NCBI RefSeq assembly: GCF_032062135.1
Contig: NC_092861.1
Location: 140,485,789-140,549,788 of the forward strand
Direction of reading: 5' to 3'
Source of the DNA: Pyxicephalus adspersus
Taxonomy: Eukaryota; Chordata; Amphibia; Anura; Pyxicephalidae
DNA: 64,000 nt
In this document: one piece after another, positions 46,178-59,814 of the stretch
How positions within the stretch are numbered: the stretch's first letter is position 1
Layout of the letters: each line of letters begins with the position of its first letter
Translations under genes and position numbers: made by a program
Notes under the pieces: model-generated
The model's input: the letters and a program-made list of their open reading frames with translations, nothing else
Told to the model about the DNA's origin: nothing
Database searches by the model: none

Positions 46178-47241
46178 GTCTCAACATTTAATCACAAAGC
46201 GTTTCTCAGCCAGCAAAGTCTGCTTTGTCAGGCATAAGTCAAGACATTTAATACATAAAACCTTTTCATATACAGAGAAAATAAAGACCTCTCTAAGATG
46301 GGTTAAAGTCCCATTGTATGTATATATATATATATATATACTGAATATATTGAATATATTGAATTTGCTAGGTGGCAAACAAAGTGGCCATAATATTGAT
46401 GTGTTTGTAACTAAATTTAATTTAGTAGAAGACTCTTAAAGACAGGAGAACCTAAACTAAAAAAAAAACAAATTGTTCATGTGCCAAGGAGAATGCTGAA
46501 TGAAGGAGAAAAGGTAAAAGAAAGTCCGGTAATTCTCTTTTCACTATTACATTACAAGCTGGAGTAGCTCAATGATTGTCTGGACCCAGAAGTGAGATGA
46601 AAGATGCTGGTCATCATTCAGCCTGGGAAACTGAGGATATGTAGTAGCAAAAAAAGACATTTTGTTGGCCACAGTACTGGTTAAATATATGTAAGTATTG
46701 CTGTAAATGTTGCTCTTTTTATTTGAACTTTAAATAGCCTATTAGTTTTACTCGGCTTTAAAATAACTCATACAACTCATGCAATGACCCTTAGAAGACC
46801 TTTTTTTGCGGTGATAACATTCTAAAAACTGATAGGAGTTTTAAGTTTGTCTCCCAAGCAGTGAATACAAAAGTAAAATACAGACTAAACAGATCATTAT
46901 ATGGCTTATGCACAGAATTCTTCATACTTCTGGGGGACATAATGCTCATTAATGCAAACATATCTGGTAAAGTTCTTCTTACATTCAATGCAGGTCAGGA
47001 CCGCTATCACCAAGACAGAGACAGGAGAATAAAATCAGATATAAATACTTGGAAGAAGGCTTCATGCTACTCCTATCCAAAATGAGAAAAGAGTTTTCCA
47101 TAGGAGCTACGCACTATATTAGAATATATTATATAAAGGATAAGTCCTGTACTAAGAAGTTGCTTGTTGCACCCTATTGTAGGAGGAGGCGGCAAGTAAC
47201 TTCAGAGTCCATCACGTACTGTATACTCTAATATTATACTG
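46178..47241. other. No gene recognised; (TA)n at 46317-46340
   Basis: A short TA microsatellite followed by three TTGAATATA-type repeats; otherwise nothing. Confidence 0.5.
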
Positions 47242-47538
47242 CAGCCATTCCTAACCAGGGTTCCTCCAGAGATTGCTAGGGGTTCCTTGACCTGTGGATG
47301 GTTGACCTACCATTTTCTGGTGCCAAGACCACTTTTCAGAGCCAGCAGAATAACAACAAACGGTGGCTGTGGGGTGGCATTCAGACCACAACTGTAAGGG
47401 GAACATTCTTTCAGCTCATCAATAATGCAATGGCCATTTATTCCACTGACACACAATTGAATTATTTTAGTAGGGGTTTTCTGAAACCTGGGAATAATTT
47501 AAAAGTTTCCCCTGGGGTAAAAAGGTTGACAAAGGCTG
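47242..47538. mobile_element. CAGTGTTTCTCAACC hAT-type element
   Basis: CAGCCATTCCTAACCAGGGT, CCTCCAGAGATTGCTAGGGG, TTCCTTGACCTGTGGATG and ending AAAAAGGTTGACAAAGGCTG. Flanking duplication eroded. Confidence 0.75.
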
Positions 47539-47588
47539 CTTTACCTAACTTTAGTGGAACTTTCACATTGTGGCCCTAGATCGAAAGT

Positions 47589-47932
47589 TAAACCGCATAC
47601 ACACGTGTCGCATACACAATAGTCGTTGGAAAGGATCTTTCACGATCCTTTCCAATGACTATTATTGCACTATGCATGAACGAGTGATGTACATACAGCA
47701 CCATTACAGCACCGTTCTGCTGTATGCAGAGGGGAGGGGGGACAACGACGGAGAGGCCCCCTGCTCTTCCCCTTCACTTGCATGACAATCATTCGTCGTT
47801 CATCGTCCGTGGATCCGCCAGGATGGTCGTTCGGGCGGTGAACGACGTGCGCTGTATACACTTCAGATTCTCATCCGTAATCGGCCCTAAGCCGATAATC
47901 GGGCAAGAAACATTGGAAGTGTGTACTTAGCT
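47589..47932. mobile_element. CpG-rich MITE, copy B
   Basis: Begins TTAAACCGCATACACACGTG, ends GGAAGTGTGTACTTAGCTTT. Near the left end GTCGTTGGAAAGGATC and GATCCTTTCCAATGAC form a hairpin. The interior is rich in CGTCGTTC-type words (ATCATTCGTCGTTCATCGTC). Overlapping ORFs on both strands are shadows. Confidence 0.8.
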
Positions 47933-49555
47933 TTAGGCAAATGCAAGACAATAAAAAAGTACACAAATAATGTAACAATCTCTAGACAAGTATGGTAGAC
48001 CAAGAGGCGTCAGCCCATTTTCCTTTCAAAAAACCACGCAGATCATCCTACTTTTTATCTACAACAAAAAGGCTAATCATTCTACTGATAAGATAGGAAC
48101 TAGGAAAATGAAATAGACTCTTGTTTAAAAAAAACAGTATTTGTACATGAACCAGAGGATAGCTTCAAATTTCTGACTCAGCCAACAGGTTTATTTATGT
48201 TTATTAAAATCATTACAGATATAACATTAATGTTTTAATAATATCTTTACCAGACCCAAAAGGTGCAAAAAAAATATATATATATAAAAAAAAGAATTTT
48301 AAGTTTTAAGAAGTTTATATTTTTAAGTAGTTTTTCACACAAGCAATTTTATTGTTTAATATTAAGTTGATCTCAAGTGCAACATAGCTTGAGATGTTCT
48401 AAAAGAAATGTTTGCTCCAAGAGATGACTTGTCTTAATGTCACACAATCAAAACGTGCCAATGTAGAAAAAAATCGAAATGAAAAAAAAAACTGGGGGCT
48501 GGATCTGGTAAAAAGTACATATAATTCACAGAACTGGAAAAAATCACAGCTCTGAAACCAACAGAAAGAACACACATACAGGTTACGGGAATTTTACATA
48601 AGATAATACAGGTAAAACGAAAGAGGTGTGTGGGGGGGTAAAGACCCCAAAATTCACACAGCACTCAAAATTCTAGTTTCTAAATGACCAAAATGGAAGT
48701 AATTTTAAAATATACACACAAAATAATTGCAATTGTACAGCTCAAAGGAAAAAAAAAGTTTCAGGGAAAGTTTTTTTTTTTTTTTTTAATACATATATTC
48801 AAAACTCACTGATGAATTAGTTAGAATTTGGAGTTTCCTGTTTAATTCCTGAATTTGGTTTCCTGTTTTTAATCTTGTAATAAACATTTTGTGTTTCCAA
48901 GGCAACCAAATTCCACTCTTCAGTTCCCGTAATAGTTATCTTTTAGAACCTAATCTAGGATTCTATTTTTAGAGATAAAGATCAAAAATTTAGCTGTAAC
49001 TAAAATCAAAAATAGCCACACCCAATAAAACATATTGTAACATTTAAACAGTAAAAAAAATAATAATAATAAAATGAACATTTAAAAAAAAATGTACAAT
49101 TATTTTGTGAAAGCAAAGGGAGGGGGAAAGGCCACAATTTAAAAAAAAAGGTTTAAAGAATTGAAATATTTTTTGACTACTACTGCTAAGCTATTACAGA
49201 ACATAAAAAAAAAACCAAATAATATCTATCTGTATAATTTTGTGAAAACAAACACTCTAAATGTAAAGGGAGCATCAGGACCAATCCTCCCAGCCCCTAG
49301 CCGTAACTACCAATCAAATCTTCCTTCAAAAGCGAAGGGTTCAAGTTAAAAACCTCCAAAGTATATATTCTAAAATTTTTGTTTTCCTATAAACTTGTAG
49401 TCCTATAGGAGGTTTTAGTTTCCAATCAATTGTTTCTTTCATCACCTACCATCCCATATCATTTAAGTGATCTACATATCTCTTTACATAATTATTACAA
49501 TTTTTTTTCACCAGTGGAAACTCATTTTTAGATTATTTTGCTCCTAATTCATAAG
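47933..49555. other. No gene recognised; very A/T-rich
   Basis: Many A- and T-runs; no ORF with homology. Confidence 0.5.
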
Positions 49556-49665
49556 TAAAATTTATTAATAATATTGTTATTATTATTACTATTAATAATA
49601 ATAATAATAAACAGGATTTATATAGCGCCAACATATTACGCAGCAATGTACATTAAATCTAGTTA
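49556..49665 (-). mobile_element. L2/CR1-type 3' tail (short)
   Basis: An (ATT/AAT)n tract, then AAACAGGATTTATATAGCGC, CAACATATTACGCAGCAATG and TACATTAAATC. 5'-truncated soon after, as usual for LINE/SINE insertions. Confidence 0.8.
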
Positions 49666-52600
49666 AAATTTAGAAAACATATATATATAGGATTTATAGA
49701 AAAAATAAAATAAAAGCAGACACACCTAAATTGTTAAACAACCAAAATTATGCTAAAGTCCTTACTTTGAAAGAAAATTATCATTTACTCCAACATAATA
49801 CATAGCATTGTAAAACATATAGGGAATGCAGATGGCAAGTCGGTGTACATAATGGGTACAAACTTTGAATGGGAGTAAAAAAGGACTCTACCCATTCATT
49901 TTACAATACATAAGAATTGAGTTTATATTTTACGATAGCTTAAAAGTCCATTCCACCAAATTGGATGACAGTGGTGATGGGGGAACTGGTGACTGAATCT
50001 TATCTGGGGGACTGTGTGTGTCTTTTTAGGATTGTCTTCCTAAAGACACACACAGTTAGGATTTAGGATTGTCTTCCATTTGTTGCCGCCCTCTATTCCT
50101 ATATCCTTATGAATTTTACTTATTTCATCTTTATAAATAAAAAATAAATAGCCCCAGCCCCTTTTAACTCATTTTGTACAATGAAACAAAATTTTGTACA
50201 AACTCATTTTGTACAATGAAATAGGACATCACCTTGTAATGCAGCAGCAGAATGGACCTGGTAAATATTGGAAGTCCAAAGTTCTCCAGAAATATAAGAT
50301 CGTCTCACTGAATTGTGAATCCATCACAGCTGTATGAATTGTTTTTGATACATTTGTATATATAATTTCTGCAAATTGTTTCATAAATAATAAAAACAAT
50401 ATCATTATTGTCTGATAACTGTATATTGTTTTACATGGCTGTATTTTGCATGTTTTTTTTTTTTTTGCTACATTTACACACAAACTGAACTGTTAAGCAA
50501 ATGCAACAGTTGCAGGCGTTGGGATAAATGCGAAAAGTAAATATTAAAAGTAGGAATTCATATTCTACAAAATGTGTTTTGCCTTTAGTCACCCATTAAT
50601 ACATTTTTTACATTTACATTTTTGAATCTTACAATAAAAGAGGAAATTCTTTCTATGATGTTGCAATATGGCAGCACAAATAAATAGATATCAGTTGCCT
50701 TTATTCTAATTCACAGCCCACAGTGTAGTTCTTCCCGGAGTCATTCTTAAAGAAACCCTGTTACCAACTTATAAAAATTATAGGAAGGAGACACAGAAAC
50801 ATCAAGTATTTTAAATGCTTACTTGTAACGATTTTCCATTTCCATTTTCCATTGCAAAAATGATTTTTATTTACGTGCAATGTGCCTTTGAACTTGCAAA
50901 AAAAAAAAAAAAAAATGACTAGTCAGTTCTCTAGTACAGCCCCCACCTTCCTGGCATGTCATAGCGCTCTCCTTCGCCTGGGAGTGTTTAATTACTCTCT
51001 GTGCTGGCCCAGCCCCTCCTCCCCTGCCCCTACTACACAACTTTTATGTATCTGCCACATGGGAAGAGGTGGAAATTATAGAATATAAATAGAGTGACAG
51101 ATATGAGTCTACTGGGGTGACGGAGATTACATCCAAAATGGCGACACCTAACAGCAGTCTTGGGGCTTTTGGATGTCTCAAAATTGGACAGAAAAATCTC
51201 TTAAAAACAAGGAGAAACCATCCCTAAGAACTTGTGTCGACAAGTGTTAGGTAGAGTTGGTCAAATTTGCCTTCGCTCAGTTTGCAAGGAGTTCAGTTAA
51301 ATTGACCCCAATGTTTGGGTTGATTCAGTAGCCAAATTCAAATCCCAATACAGTCTATAGGGCAAAATTCTGGTTATTTTCTGGTCCAAGAGAAATCTGA
51401 TTGTGGAATCTGAAAACAGATGCACAGCCAGGTTGGGTACTTCATGGGGAACCAAACCTTGGGGACCAAAACCACTCAGCTCAGTTCGTCTTTTTTCAGC
51501 CCAATGGCCAAAATTCAATTCAAAAATTTGACATGTACATTAAGTCAAACATCAAGCCTAGTGTTGGGCTTGGGTTGATGGTGTCCCTACATCAGTTTGA
51601 TATGCTTTTTATAATTTTCAGAATTTATTTACCTGCATTTCACCTTCTTCAAGTGGAATTTAAATTAACATAAATATGAATGCAAAACTTGTTTGAAGCA
51701 AACACAAGCCCATTACCACTGATCCCTGGACAGCTTTCACCAGAACGTATGTCCTAACTGGAAAATTTCCATGATTTTCTGTAAAAGTGGTCACCAGGCT
51801 CAATCTCATCAGTGTGACCACAGACAGCAGTAAAAACCAATGTTACTCCAAAAAATAAGTCAAAAAGTAGGGGTTAATTTATATTGTATTACCCCATTTT
51901 GTGGGTCTAAAAAAGACATGACCTTATTTTACTTTTTATTTTATATTCCTCAGTCCTGATAGCAGCTAAGGCCCTCATGATTCAGTCTTGTTTGTTGTTT
52001 TTTGATTGAACAAACGGAACTATGTAATGAAAAAAAAAACAGAAGAAAGAATATGTAGACGTATACCATACGGTAAACATCAGATAATGTTGGTAAAGTG
52101 AGATCGATCTAACACAGTCAACCACACATCATAGGGTAGAAGATGCAGACTCTGAGATAGATACCGGAGTGGAGCCATTGTGCTTCAATGTGTCTTCCTG
52201 TGGTTAGCAAAGAACACTTTTAACATTTTTTGTCATTCAAAAAGTTTGCTGCTTTAAATTTTCCCGTCTCTACTACTTTATTTTGACAGCCAAGCCTACA
52301 CATCCCGTAAATAGCAGATGGCAGGAAGACACAACACAACTTTTTTTCTAGAACTATTACTGTATCTACATATTGGTACAAAAATATACAAAAAGGTAAC
52401 AGCCTAATCAGGAATTCTCTTGAATCTTTTTTCTAACGGTAAGTCACTAAGTTTTTCTAAGATAAGTCTTTATACCTGTCATTGACTTGTAGGGACAATT
52501 CTTCTTATGAATCCAAATTGCATCTTACCTTTGGCTTAGTCTACACGGACATTTTCCCTATTTCTATGCATTCCTATGGGCTAATCTACACCTGGGCGTT

Positions 52601-52667
52601 TCCTTGAGACACATTTAAAAGCGTTATCTATAACGTTGCTTGCAATGTTTAAAAAATTCAAACGCGG
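49666..52667. other. No gene recognised
   Basis: Contains a hairpin at 50011-50056. The 51.23-51.55 kb part has the feel of an interspersed repeat but I cannot define its ends. Confidence 0.4.
50011..50056. repeat. Perfect 15-bp inverted repeat
   Basis: ACTGTGTGTGTCTTT (50011-50025) and AAAGACACACACAGT (50042-50056) are exact inverses around a 16-nt loop. ATTGTCTTCC in the loop is repeated just downstream (GGATTGTCTTCC near 50066). Confidence 0.9.
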
Positions 52668-52740
52668 GGCAGTGTTTCTCAACCAGGGTTCTATGGAACT
52701 ATAAGGTTCCTCCAAAGGTCGCTAGGGGTTTCTTGAGGGT
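52668..52740. mobile_element. 5' fragment of CAGTGTTTCTCAACC hAT-type element
   Basis: CAGTGTTTCTCAACCAGGGT, then AAGGTTCCTCCAAAGGTCGC and TAGGGGTTTCTTGAG, after which homology stops. Its terminus gives the best-preserved left end of the family. Confidence 0.8.
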
Positions 52741-52996
52741 TTCCCTGCACATGATTGGAAGGTTGAAGTCAGCAGAGCTTCATTTCATTTACTAAGCTAA
52801 GTGACTTGCAAAGGGATAATTCACTTTGCTATATGAACAACCTAAATTCCTTTGGTATATCAACCTCATTGCATTTGGTCAGCTACCCGAAAAGCCAGAA
52901 ACTATCAGACCTGACACTCAAGGTGAAGCTAGATAACGAGGAGGGCAAAATAATCTAAATAAACTGTGTGAGCCAATTATATGCATTGATAATGAA

Positions 52997-53037
<41 letters not shown>

Positions 53038-55158
53038 TAATATTTAGCTGAAAATAGGACTAAAAGGCATTGAAACTGAGCTTCCCAAGCAAGCACATTC
53101 AACATGGAATAAGCCTGTGTTATTCATTAACCAGTGATAGTAATGGCCCTAATATCAGGTCAAGGCAAGCTTCTGTGTATAAGTGAGAATAACGGCATTA
53201 TCTGAGATTAATAAATAACCATCTCTGTCCGCTAACCACACACAGGTACCAATTTGTCTTCAGTCACAAATTAAACCAGTGATATCTGCATCAAGCTATA
53301 TAGAAATAGGTTTTCCCTTTTCAAAAACAGACAGCTAAATTACAAAAATTGCCTCTTTTAATACAAACTGTCATCAAAGTAAATATAGTCCAAAGACAGG
53401 GTGTTTCTGCAAAACAGTTATTTTGTATTGAACATGATTCCTAAATAATACACAATCAAACATATTTTTTAGTCTTTAAGGTACTACCTCATTTTTATTA
53501 CAAACTCAGGATCAAGAAGCAACTAAAGATTAAACATTCGCCCCGAATGTGGTTGTGTCAATAAGTTCTTGTTTTTATGGTGTAAGGGGGAATCCAGTTC
53601 CCCACCCCAGGTGCCCAGTGACAACAAGAAGCTCCGATTCTCAGATGACTGTCTAAATATCAGGATTCCTCTGGACAAGATCTAGCCGTTCCAGTCCTAA
53701 TAAAATGTGGAAAAATTTGGGTTGGTGGAAAGGGGTATTTAAACTATCTACACCAACAAATATCTTTTTTTGATTTAGGAATCTATCTTGACTTTATTCT
53801 TTTAATGGACTTATTAAAGGAAAAAAAACTTATCTGGAAGGCCTCCTGGTATCCCTTGAATGGCAGCCACCAGTATGGGTTTCCCCTTACCTAGTTATGC
53901 CACTGGACTTAATGCTACTGTCCAAGGGGTAACCTAAAACATGTTATGTGGTAGAAAGACATGGGGCTTTTAGAACTTAGGGGCCTAATTCTTAAGTCAC
54001 CTTAGGGACAGATGCCCTTGCCTATGAACCCTATGTCACTACTATGTCCTGTAATGATGTAGGGGTCCGTAGAAGGAGCCATGTTGCTCCAGGAGACCCA
54101 GCATTGCAACATGGTGTTGCAGGGTAAGTCACTGTTTAAGAAAGAGATTGGCAACACGAAAAGCAGGGCGGGTTTTTGCTTTTACACCTATACTTTTGCA
54201 TCCTATTTTCTTCAGCAGCATAATCTACAGACAACCTAATTGGAATCTATATCATAATATTGTCTCCTTATTATAAGTTTTGAAAACTGGGGAAGGCACC
54301 CAGCAAAGAAATATAAATTGAAGTTAATGCTCAGCTGATATCTGAATAATGAATACCAATTATTAGAGTTTAGGTTAGGATAAAAGAAATGGAACTACTA
54401 TACAAAGCTCATAAATTATTTAAAGCCATGCAGGTTGCTTGTGGACACTAAACTTGTCTTTTGCAGTCCCACTTGAGGACCTACTATTGGAGTGAATGTT
54501 CTGTGAATACGTGTTCGTTGTTAAAGTTTTGGGTATACACCAAAAGTCTATACTTTTCTTGATGGTCAAATTGAATTGTTATTTTGATGGAGATTGTATA
54601 ATACCTTAAAGTATATGTTATTATAGAAGGAATATCATGTTCCAGCTTCAGTTCTTCTTGAAGAAGCAGACAAAACACATTACAAAATGAGAAAGGATGG
54701 GACAATCATATATACATTATTGTTATAATGGAAAAAATATTATGAATGAGGAATGATTAGAATTTGTGATACTTGTAAGGTGCCTTTAGTTCATGGTCCC
54801 AATTATCTTCCTTCAGAAGCAATACTCGCTTAAAAAAATCAATTATATCTAATGCCACAGTTCTCTCTTTGAGCAGTTACTGGCAATTTACCTACAGATT
54901 TAGAACTTTCCTACTGGATTTTTATGCATTTTGTAGTTTTTTGTTTAACTAATCCTGTAATTTGATTTGATTTTTTTATTGATCCACACAAATCAGACCA
55001 TAATTTGAAGTAAAAAAAAAATCAACATACTTTTCAAAATCTTTGGTCAAAAAATATTTACCCCCTGCAGCAAAAAGGTGTAAATAAGTTTTATTACAGC
55101 AACCTGCCATCGCAGATAACATGGGTATTTGAAAACCAAGGAACTATATGTTTTAGAT
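52741..55158. other. No gene recognised; (TA)n at 53002-53035
   Basis: About 17 TA units at 53002-53035; the rest shows only short ORFs. Confidence 0.5.
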
Positions 55159-55427
55159 CAGTGTTTCTCGACCTTTGTAACATGGGTGAACTCTTTAAAT
55201 ACTTTTCAGGTCTTGGGGAAGCCCTGCTGTAATTCATATATCCCCAGCTTTCAGTATGGTCAATGGGAGAAATACCTTTAATATTACTGGCCAGTGGGAA
55301 GAATGTCACCCTTACAGATAGCCAAAAAGATAATTAGTGTCAGTTAAATTGACCTGAGAGGCACAATTTGCTCATTGCTCAAGGAACCCCTAGCAACCTC
55401 TGGAGGAACCCTGGTTGAGAAACACTG
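55159..55427. mobile_element. CAGTGTTTCTCAACC hAT-type element, complete
   Basis: CAGTGTTTCTCGACCTTTGT ... CCCTGGTTGAGAAACACTG with flanks TTTTAGAT (55151-55158) and TATTAGAT (55428-55435), seven of eight matching. It is the most complete family member here, about 269 bp, in the opposite sense to the 43.6-kb copy. Confidence 0.93.
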
Positions 55428-57254
55428 TATTAGATTGACTTACCAAAACATAGACCTTAATCCGGGACTGGATGGAATTAGGGACAGAAGGTACTAGGAG
55501 AGGAGGCTTAAGGGCTATTTACAGTAAATCCAATGAGGCATGCTGAAATGTCTTTTGGCAGTTACCCACTTCCCATGCCTGACTTCTGGCCAAGTCACTG
55601 TGACACCCAACCCCACTAACTAATATTAAAGCCCTGGAGATGGAAGGGGGTGACCGAGCCCTACAACCATAATAGCTTGGTTAGGACAGAAGAATGTGTG
55701 TTTTGTAAATATCTAGATTTGATTCCAGCCTCTTGTTATTGCTTGTGCAGAGTCGTGTTAGGGGTAGCTCCAGGAGCCAGTCAAGTGTCCTTCATTAAGA
55801 CTAAGAAAGAACACAATGATGAAAGAGAAAGCAGAGGGATAACTTCATTTTTTTTGCTGCCTTACTGCTCAATTAAAATTGGGGGTAGAAAGGTGACCAA
55901 ACTTTTTTTCTTAACTTTAGTACAGTAAGGCAGAGTCATCAAGCTAGCTGGGTCAGGTGCAAAACTCAGAACTGTATAAATAAAAATACTAATTCTTTGG
56001 AAGGTAAAACGGCTTATATATATTTTTTTTTCTGCATTTAGCTGATTGGAATCAAGCTTACTAAAACGTACAGTTCTAAATGAAAATGAAATGTTCTGGT
56101 ACAGTAGTTGCTAAGTCATGGAGCAGAGCTACTACACGTCAATCCAGAACTTTCACCGTAAACCTCACCCAACCACCTGCCTTAACAGTACATTATTACA
56201 CAAAATGAGCTATCAGTGGTTTTTGGGTAAAACGCCGATGCTCACTTAGTGGGAAGATCACAGGCACTGCTGGAGACAGACATCACATATAACTGAAACC
56301 GAGTGGTGTGTGGGGTGAGAATGTGTGACAAGGTGAGTATGGAACTTCTGAAGACTTTCACATATCCATTACTGCACACACAACACTGGGCTTGTATAGT
56401 AAGGGCCATGGACAAGGTGCAGTAAGTAGACCATACAAGGTGCAGTAAGTAGACCATAGCAAACCAAAAGTGAATAACTCATTATCTGCATGTGCACCTT
56501 AGGCATAGAAGATACTAAATATTCAGCTAAGTTTCTAGGGCTTATCAACTATGCCCTGCTCCTCTTCCCCTGATGTCACTCTTATTGGTTTCAGTGCCAT
56601 TAGTTATCACCAAATCAATAGACTAATGTTAAAAATTCTCTAATTTATGATTGATAACTTTCATTTCCACCCTCAACCTTCAATATGTATACTATATATT
56701 TGCTTTTTTAATTTTTTGGTATTTCTGCTATGCTATGAAATAGAGACATGCCTCTTCTGCAATAACACAAATTTGTCTGCCTGTTCACAGTCTTCCGTTA
56801 GAATGCTCACACGCAGCTCTGTACAATTTCTCAGCATACCAAGGTGCCCGCAAAAAATAAACTCCTATGTGCTTGCGAGTTATATAATTTCAGTATGACC
56901 AATTAATATGGCTAAAGATGAAAGATAAAGGCCTGAACCTGGAAGAGCCAGGAAAATGGAGGACCGCCAGTATAAATGGAAGCTGTGACTGGGACTTACG
57001 GGGCTGACCACGACGTCGGTGGATCGTTCCCAATGATCATTTCATATGGCATCAGAAAAAAAACATTTGGATCTTATCAGATGCTATGCTTTGGAAATCG
57101 AGACCATATACTCTTCCAAGCACCAGGAGAGTGACAAACAAATGCAAATCCATGAGTAAAAACCATATCTAGGGGAGTTGTTATAGTAATGAGGGAAGAA
57201 AATGAGCACTCTTTATTATATGGGTGGGACTGGTCATATGTGTACAGGACTCCT
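55428..57254. other. No gene recognised
   Basis: Short ORFs only. A direct duplication CAAGGTGCAGTAAGTAGACC occurs near 56413-56450. Confidence 0.45.
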
Positions 57255-57659
57255 TCATGCATCTTTCAGTCTTTTGTTGTTGGAAAGGATAGAAAAAGAT
57301 CCTCTCCAACGACAATTATTGCAAATGTGTACCCAGCCTTGGGCTACGTACATACTTGCAATGTACTTCCCGTCCGATAATCGGCTCAGGGCAGATATGG
57401 GACAAGAATCTGGCATGTGTACAGCGCCCGTCCTCCATCGTCCGATCGACCGTCCTGGCACCGACGATGGACGACGAACGATTGTAATGAAAGCGAAGGG
57501 GGAGAGCGTGCAGCGGGGTGCTGCTCAATCGTTCTCCCCTCTCCTTTGCATAGAGCAATGTACAGCACTCGTTCATGAATCATGCAGTCTTTAGTCGTTG
57601 GAAAGGATCGTGAAGGATCCTTTCCAACGACAATTATTGCACATGTGTACCCAGCTTTA
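57255..57659. mobile_element. CpG-rich MITE, one full copy abutting a partial copy
   Basis: 57347-57659 runs from GGGCTACGTACATACTTGCA to CACATGTGTACCCAGCTTTA, with internal CGTCCTCCATCGTCCGATCG and the GTCGTTGGAAAGGATCGTGA / GATCCTTTCCAACGAC hairpin. 57255-57346 is a second right half (CATCTTTCAGTC ... AATGTGTACCCAGCCTTG) placed head-to-tail before it. ORFs here are shadows. Confidence 0.8.
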
Positions 57660-59814
57660 GACATGACAAAGAATACACATATTTTAGCAAGCTTTATATT
57701 CTGCCAAATTAAAATTGCCAGGAACTATTGAGTTAACCAATAAAGCAGGCACCTCACTGTTGTTTTATTTGCCAGAGATCACATGGAGCTATTAGCCCAG
57801 GGCACTTATGCAACAGACTTTTTCAGTTCCAAAGACACAGCCCTGGCATACAACCCCTCCTTCCCCCATCATTTACCTTCATGAAAAGTAGTGCGTTTCC
57901 CCGGCTATACCTGTAACTTTCCTGCTGATTCTCTGGCAAACAAAATCACCAGTATCGGCAACCGAGAGCCAGGGGGTCAGGGCAGGTCGGAGTTGAAGAA
58001 GCTAAAATCACCATTTCCTGCATAAGAAACAAAAAGAGGTTGCCATAGCTGACCCTTTCTTCAAAAAATGTTAATATGAATATTTTTAGGGCTTGTTGGT
58101 GCTGATTAATTGGTGCAAGTGTTATGAGATCCAGTAGAACGTTTCAATGCTCATACAAAAGTTAATCTAATATTCCCACTAATGATGCTGTGCTTTTCGT
58201 AAACATGCTGCTACCCAAAATTCTGTACACTATTATGATACCCAATGGGAAAGCCTTGAAAAAATTATACCAGCGTAGACATAGATGTTGGTATGAGTTT
58301 TCTTTTTTTGAACATTTCACCCATGATCTGCTGTGATTTCCTGTAAATTGCAATACAAAACACAAACGAGAACACATTACAAAATGAAAGAAAAGAATTT
58401 CATAACACATCGAGAAAACACTGAAAAAACACATTTGGGGTCTAATTAGAAAGAAGTGAATCTGACATTCATTAAATGTTCTAAATGTGCCTTTAAAAGC
58501 ACAAGGACCTGGAAGATTTTTTTCAGGGAACATTTGCAGATTCACTCCTTTAAAAACCAACCTGCCTGTATTATACAGGTGAATGATTGCATTTTGGAGA
58601 GTCTTAAATTATATATATTTTTTTTAAACAAAGTACATTTTTTTAGTAAAAAGCTAGGGATGATAGCACTATAGAGGGACTGGTTAATGCAGGCATGTAG
58701 GCCTCCACGTAACAAAGTTTTCATAACACTTTTCCGTGTATGCCAACTGCAGTTACTGCTTTTGGCAACTAAACTTCACCAATCTTGTTTTACCAGATGG
58801 GTAAGAAAGTCTAAATTACACCAATCTCTTCATATTCAGCTGAGTAGGAGCAAAACTACCAGGTATTGCCGGGCCCTCGTGATAAAAGGCTGAAACCTTG
58901 CCCCGTCCACAGAGGACACAACATAGATTTGGACAGCAGAAGGGAATTTTAACATTAAGATGAAGCAAATGTAACCTATGAAACTCTGATGGATTGTCAT
59001 CAGACTTCGTTAACAAATCATAATTCCCATATAAAACATTATTAATTCACCCAAAGCTTCAATATTTAGTTCCTTCATGGCTAAGGTCTATTTAGTACTA
59101 CATTTAGTATCAAACCTGTTGACATTAATTTCTGGCTTGCATTATCTGGGCAATCGGGTCTTCAATATTCAATATTCAGTGCCTGGTGAACATTGCTCGA
59201 ACACAGTTTTTGCAGAATATTTGTTGAACTCATTTACAGTTCATTGTTCTAGCTGTTTGTTCAGTGATGGCACCACCATAATTCCAGCACTATTTTAGCT
59301 CTTGGTACAGGATTCATTCAATAAATATTGTAAATCATTGATATGTATGTTTTTAGGACCCTATGACATTTACTTCTTTTTCAGATTTTGGTGTTTTGTT
59401 GCAATCTGTGCTGTAGCGATTTCTAATTATAAGAATGGACTACGGCTTGAAATAGTTGAAACTTAGGAAGTGGAAGCCTAAGTATAAGACACTGATTATC
59501 CCTAATGACAGGTGAAATGAATAACACTGATTATCTTGTTAAGTGGCATCTTTTAGGGGTTGGGATATATTAGGTAAGAAGTGAACAGTCAGTTCTTGAA
59601 GGTGGAGTGCTGGGAAAGCAGGAACAAAGGGGGATTGTGTTGGCTGGACAACAGGTTCAAATCATCTCTGATATCGCAGGTCTTGTTGGGTGTTTCTGGT
59701 ATGTGGTGGTTAGTGCCTACGAAAAATGGTCCAAAGAAGGACAACCCGAGAAGCAATAAAATGACAATGGGCATCCAAGATTTATGGGAGTTATGGGATT
59801 TATTGGGAGTATAA
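57660..59814. other. No gene recognised
   Basis: Short ORFs only (up to 132 codons at 58162-58560 minus) with no recognisable domain. Confidence 0.45.

Noticed and set aside
46068..46439. 123-codon plus-strand ORF
   Set aside because: It begins inside palindromic MITE copy 5 and passes through a TA microsatellite (YIYIYI residues); not a gene.
58162..58560. 132-codon minus-strand ORF
   Set aside because: Phe/Cys-rich composition from A/T-rich DNA, no homology recognised, no promoter or splice context.
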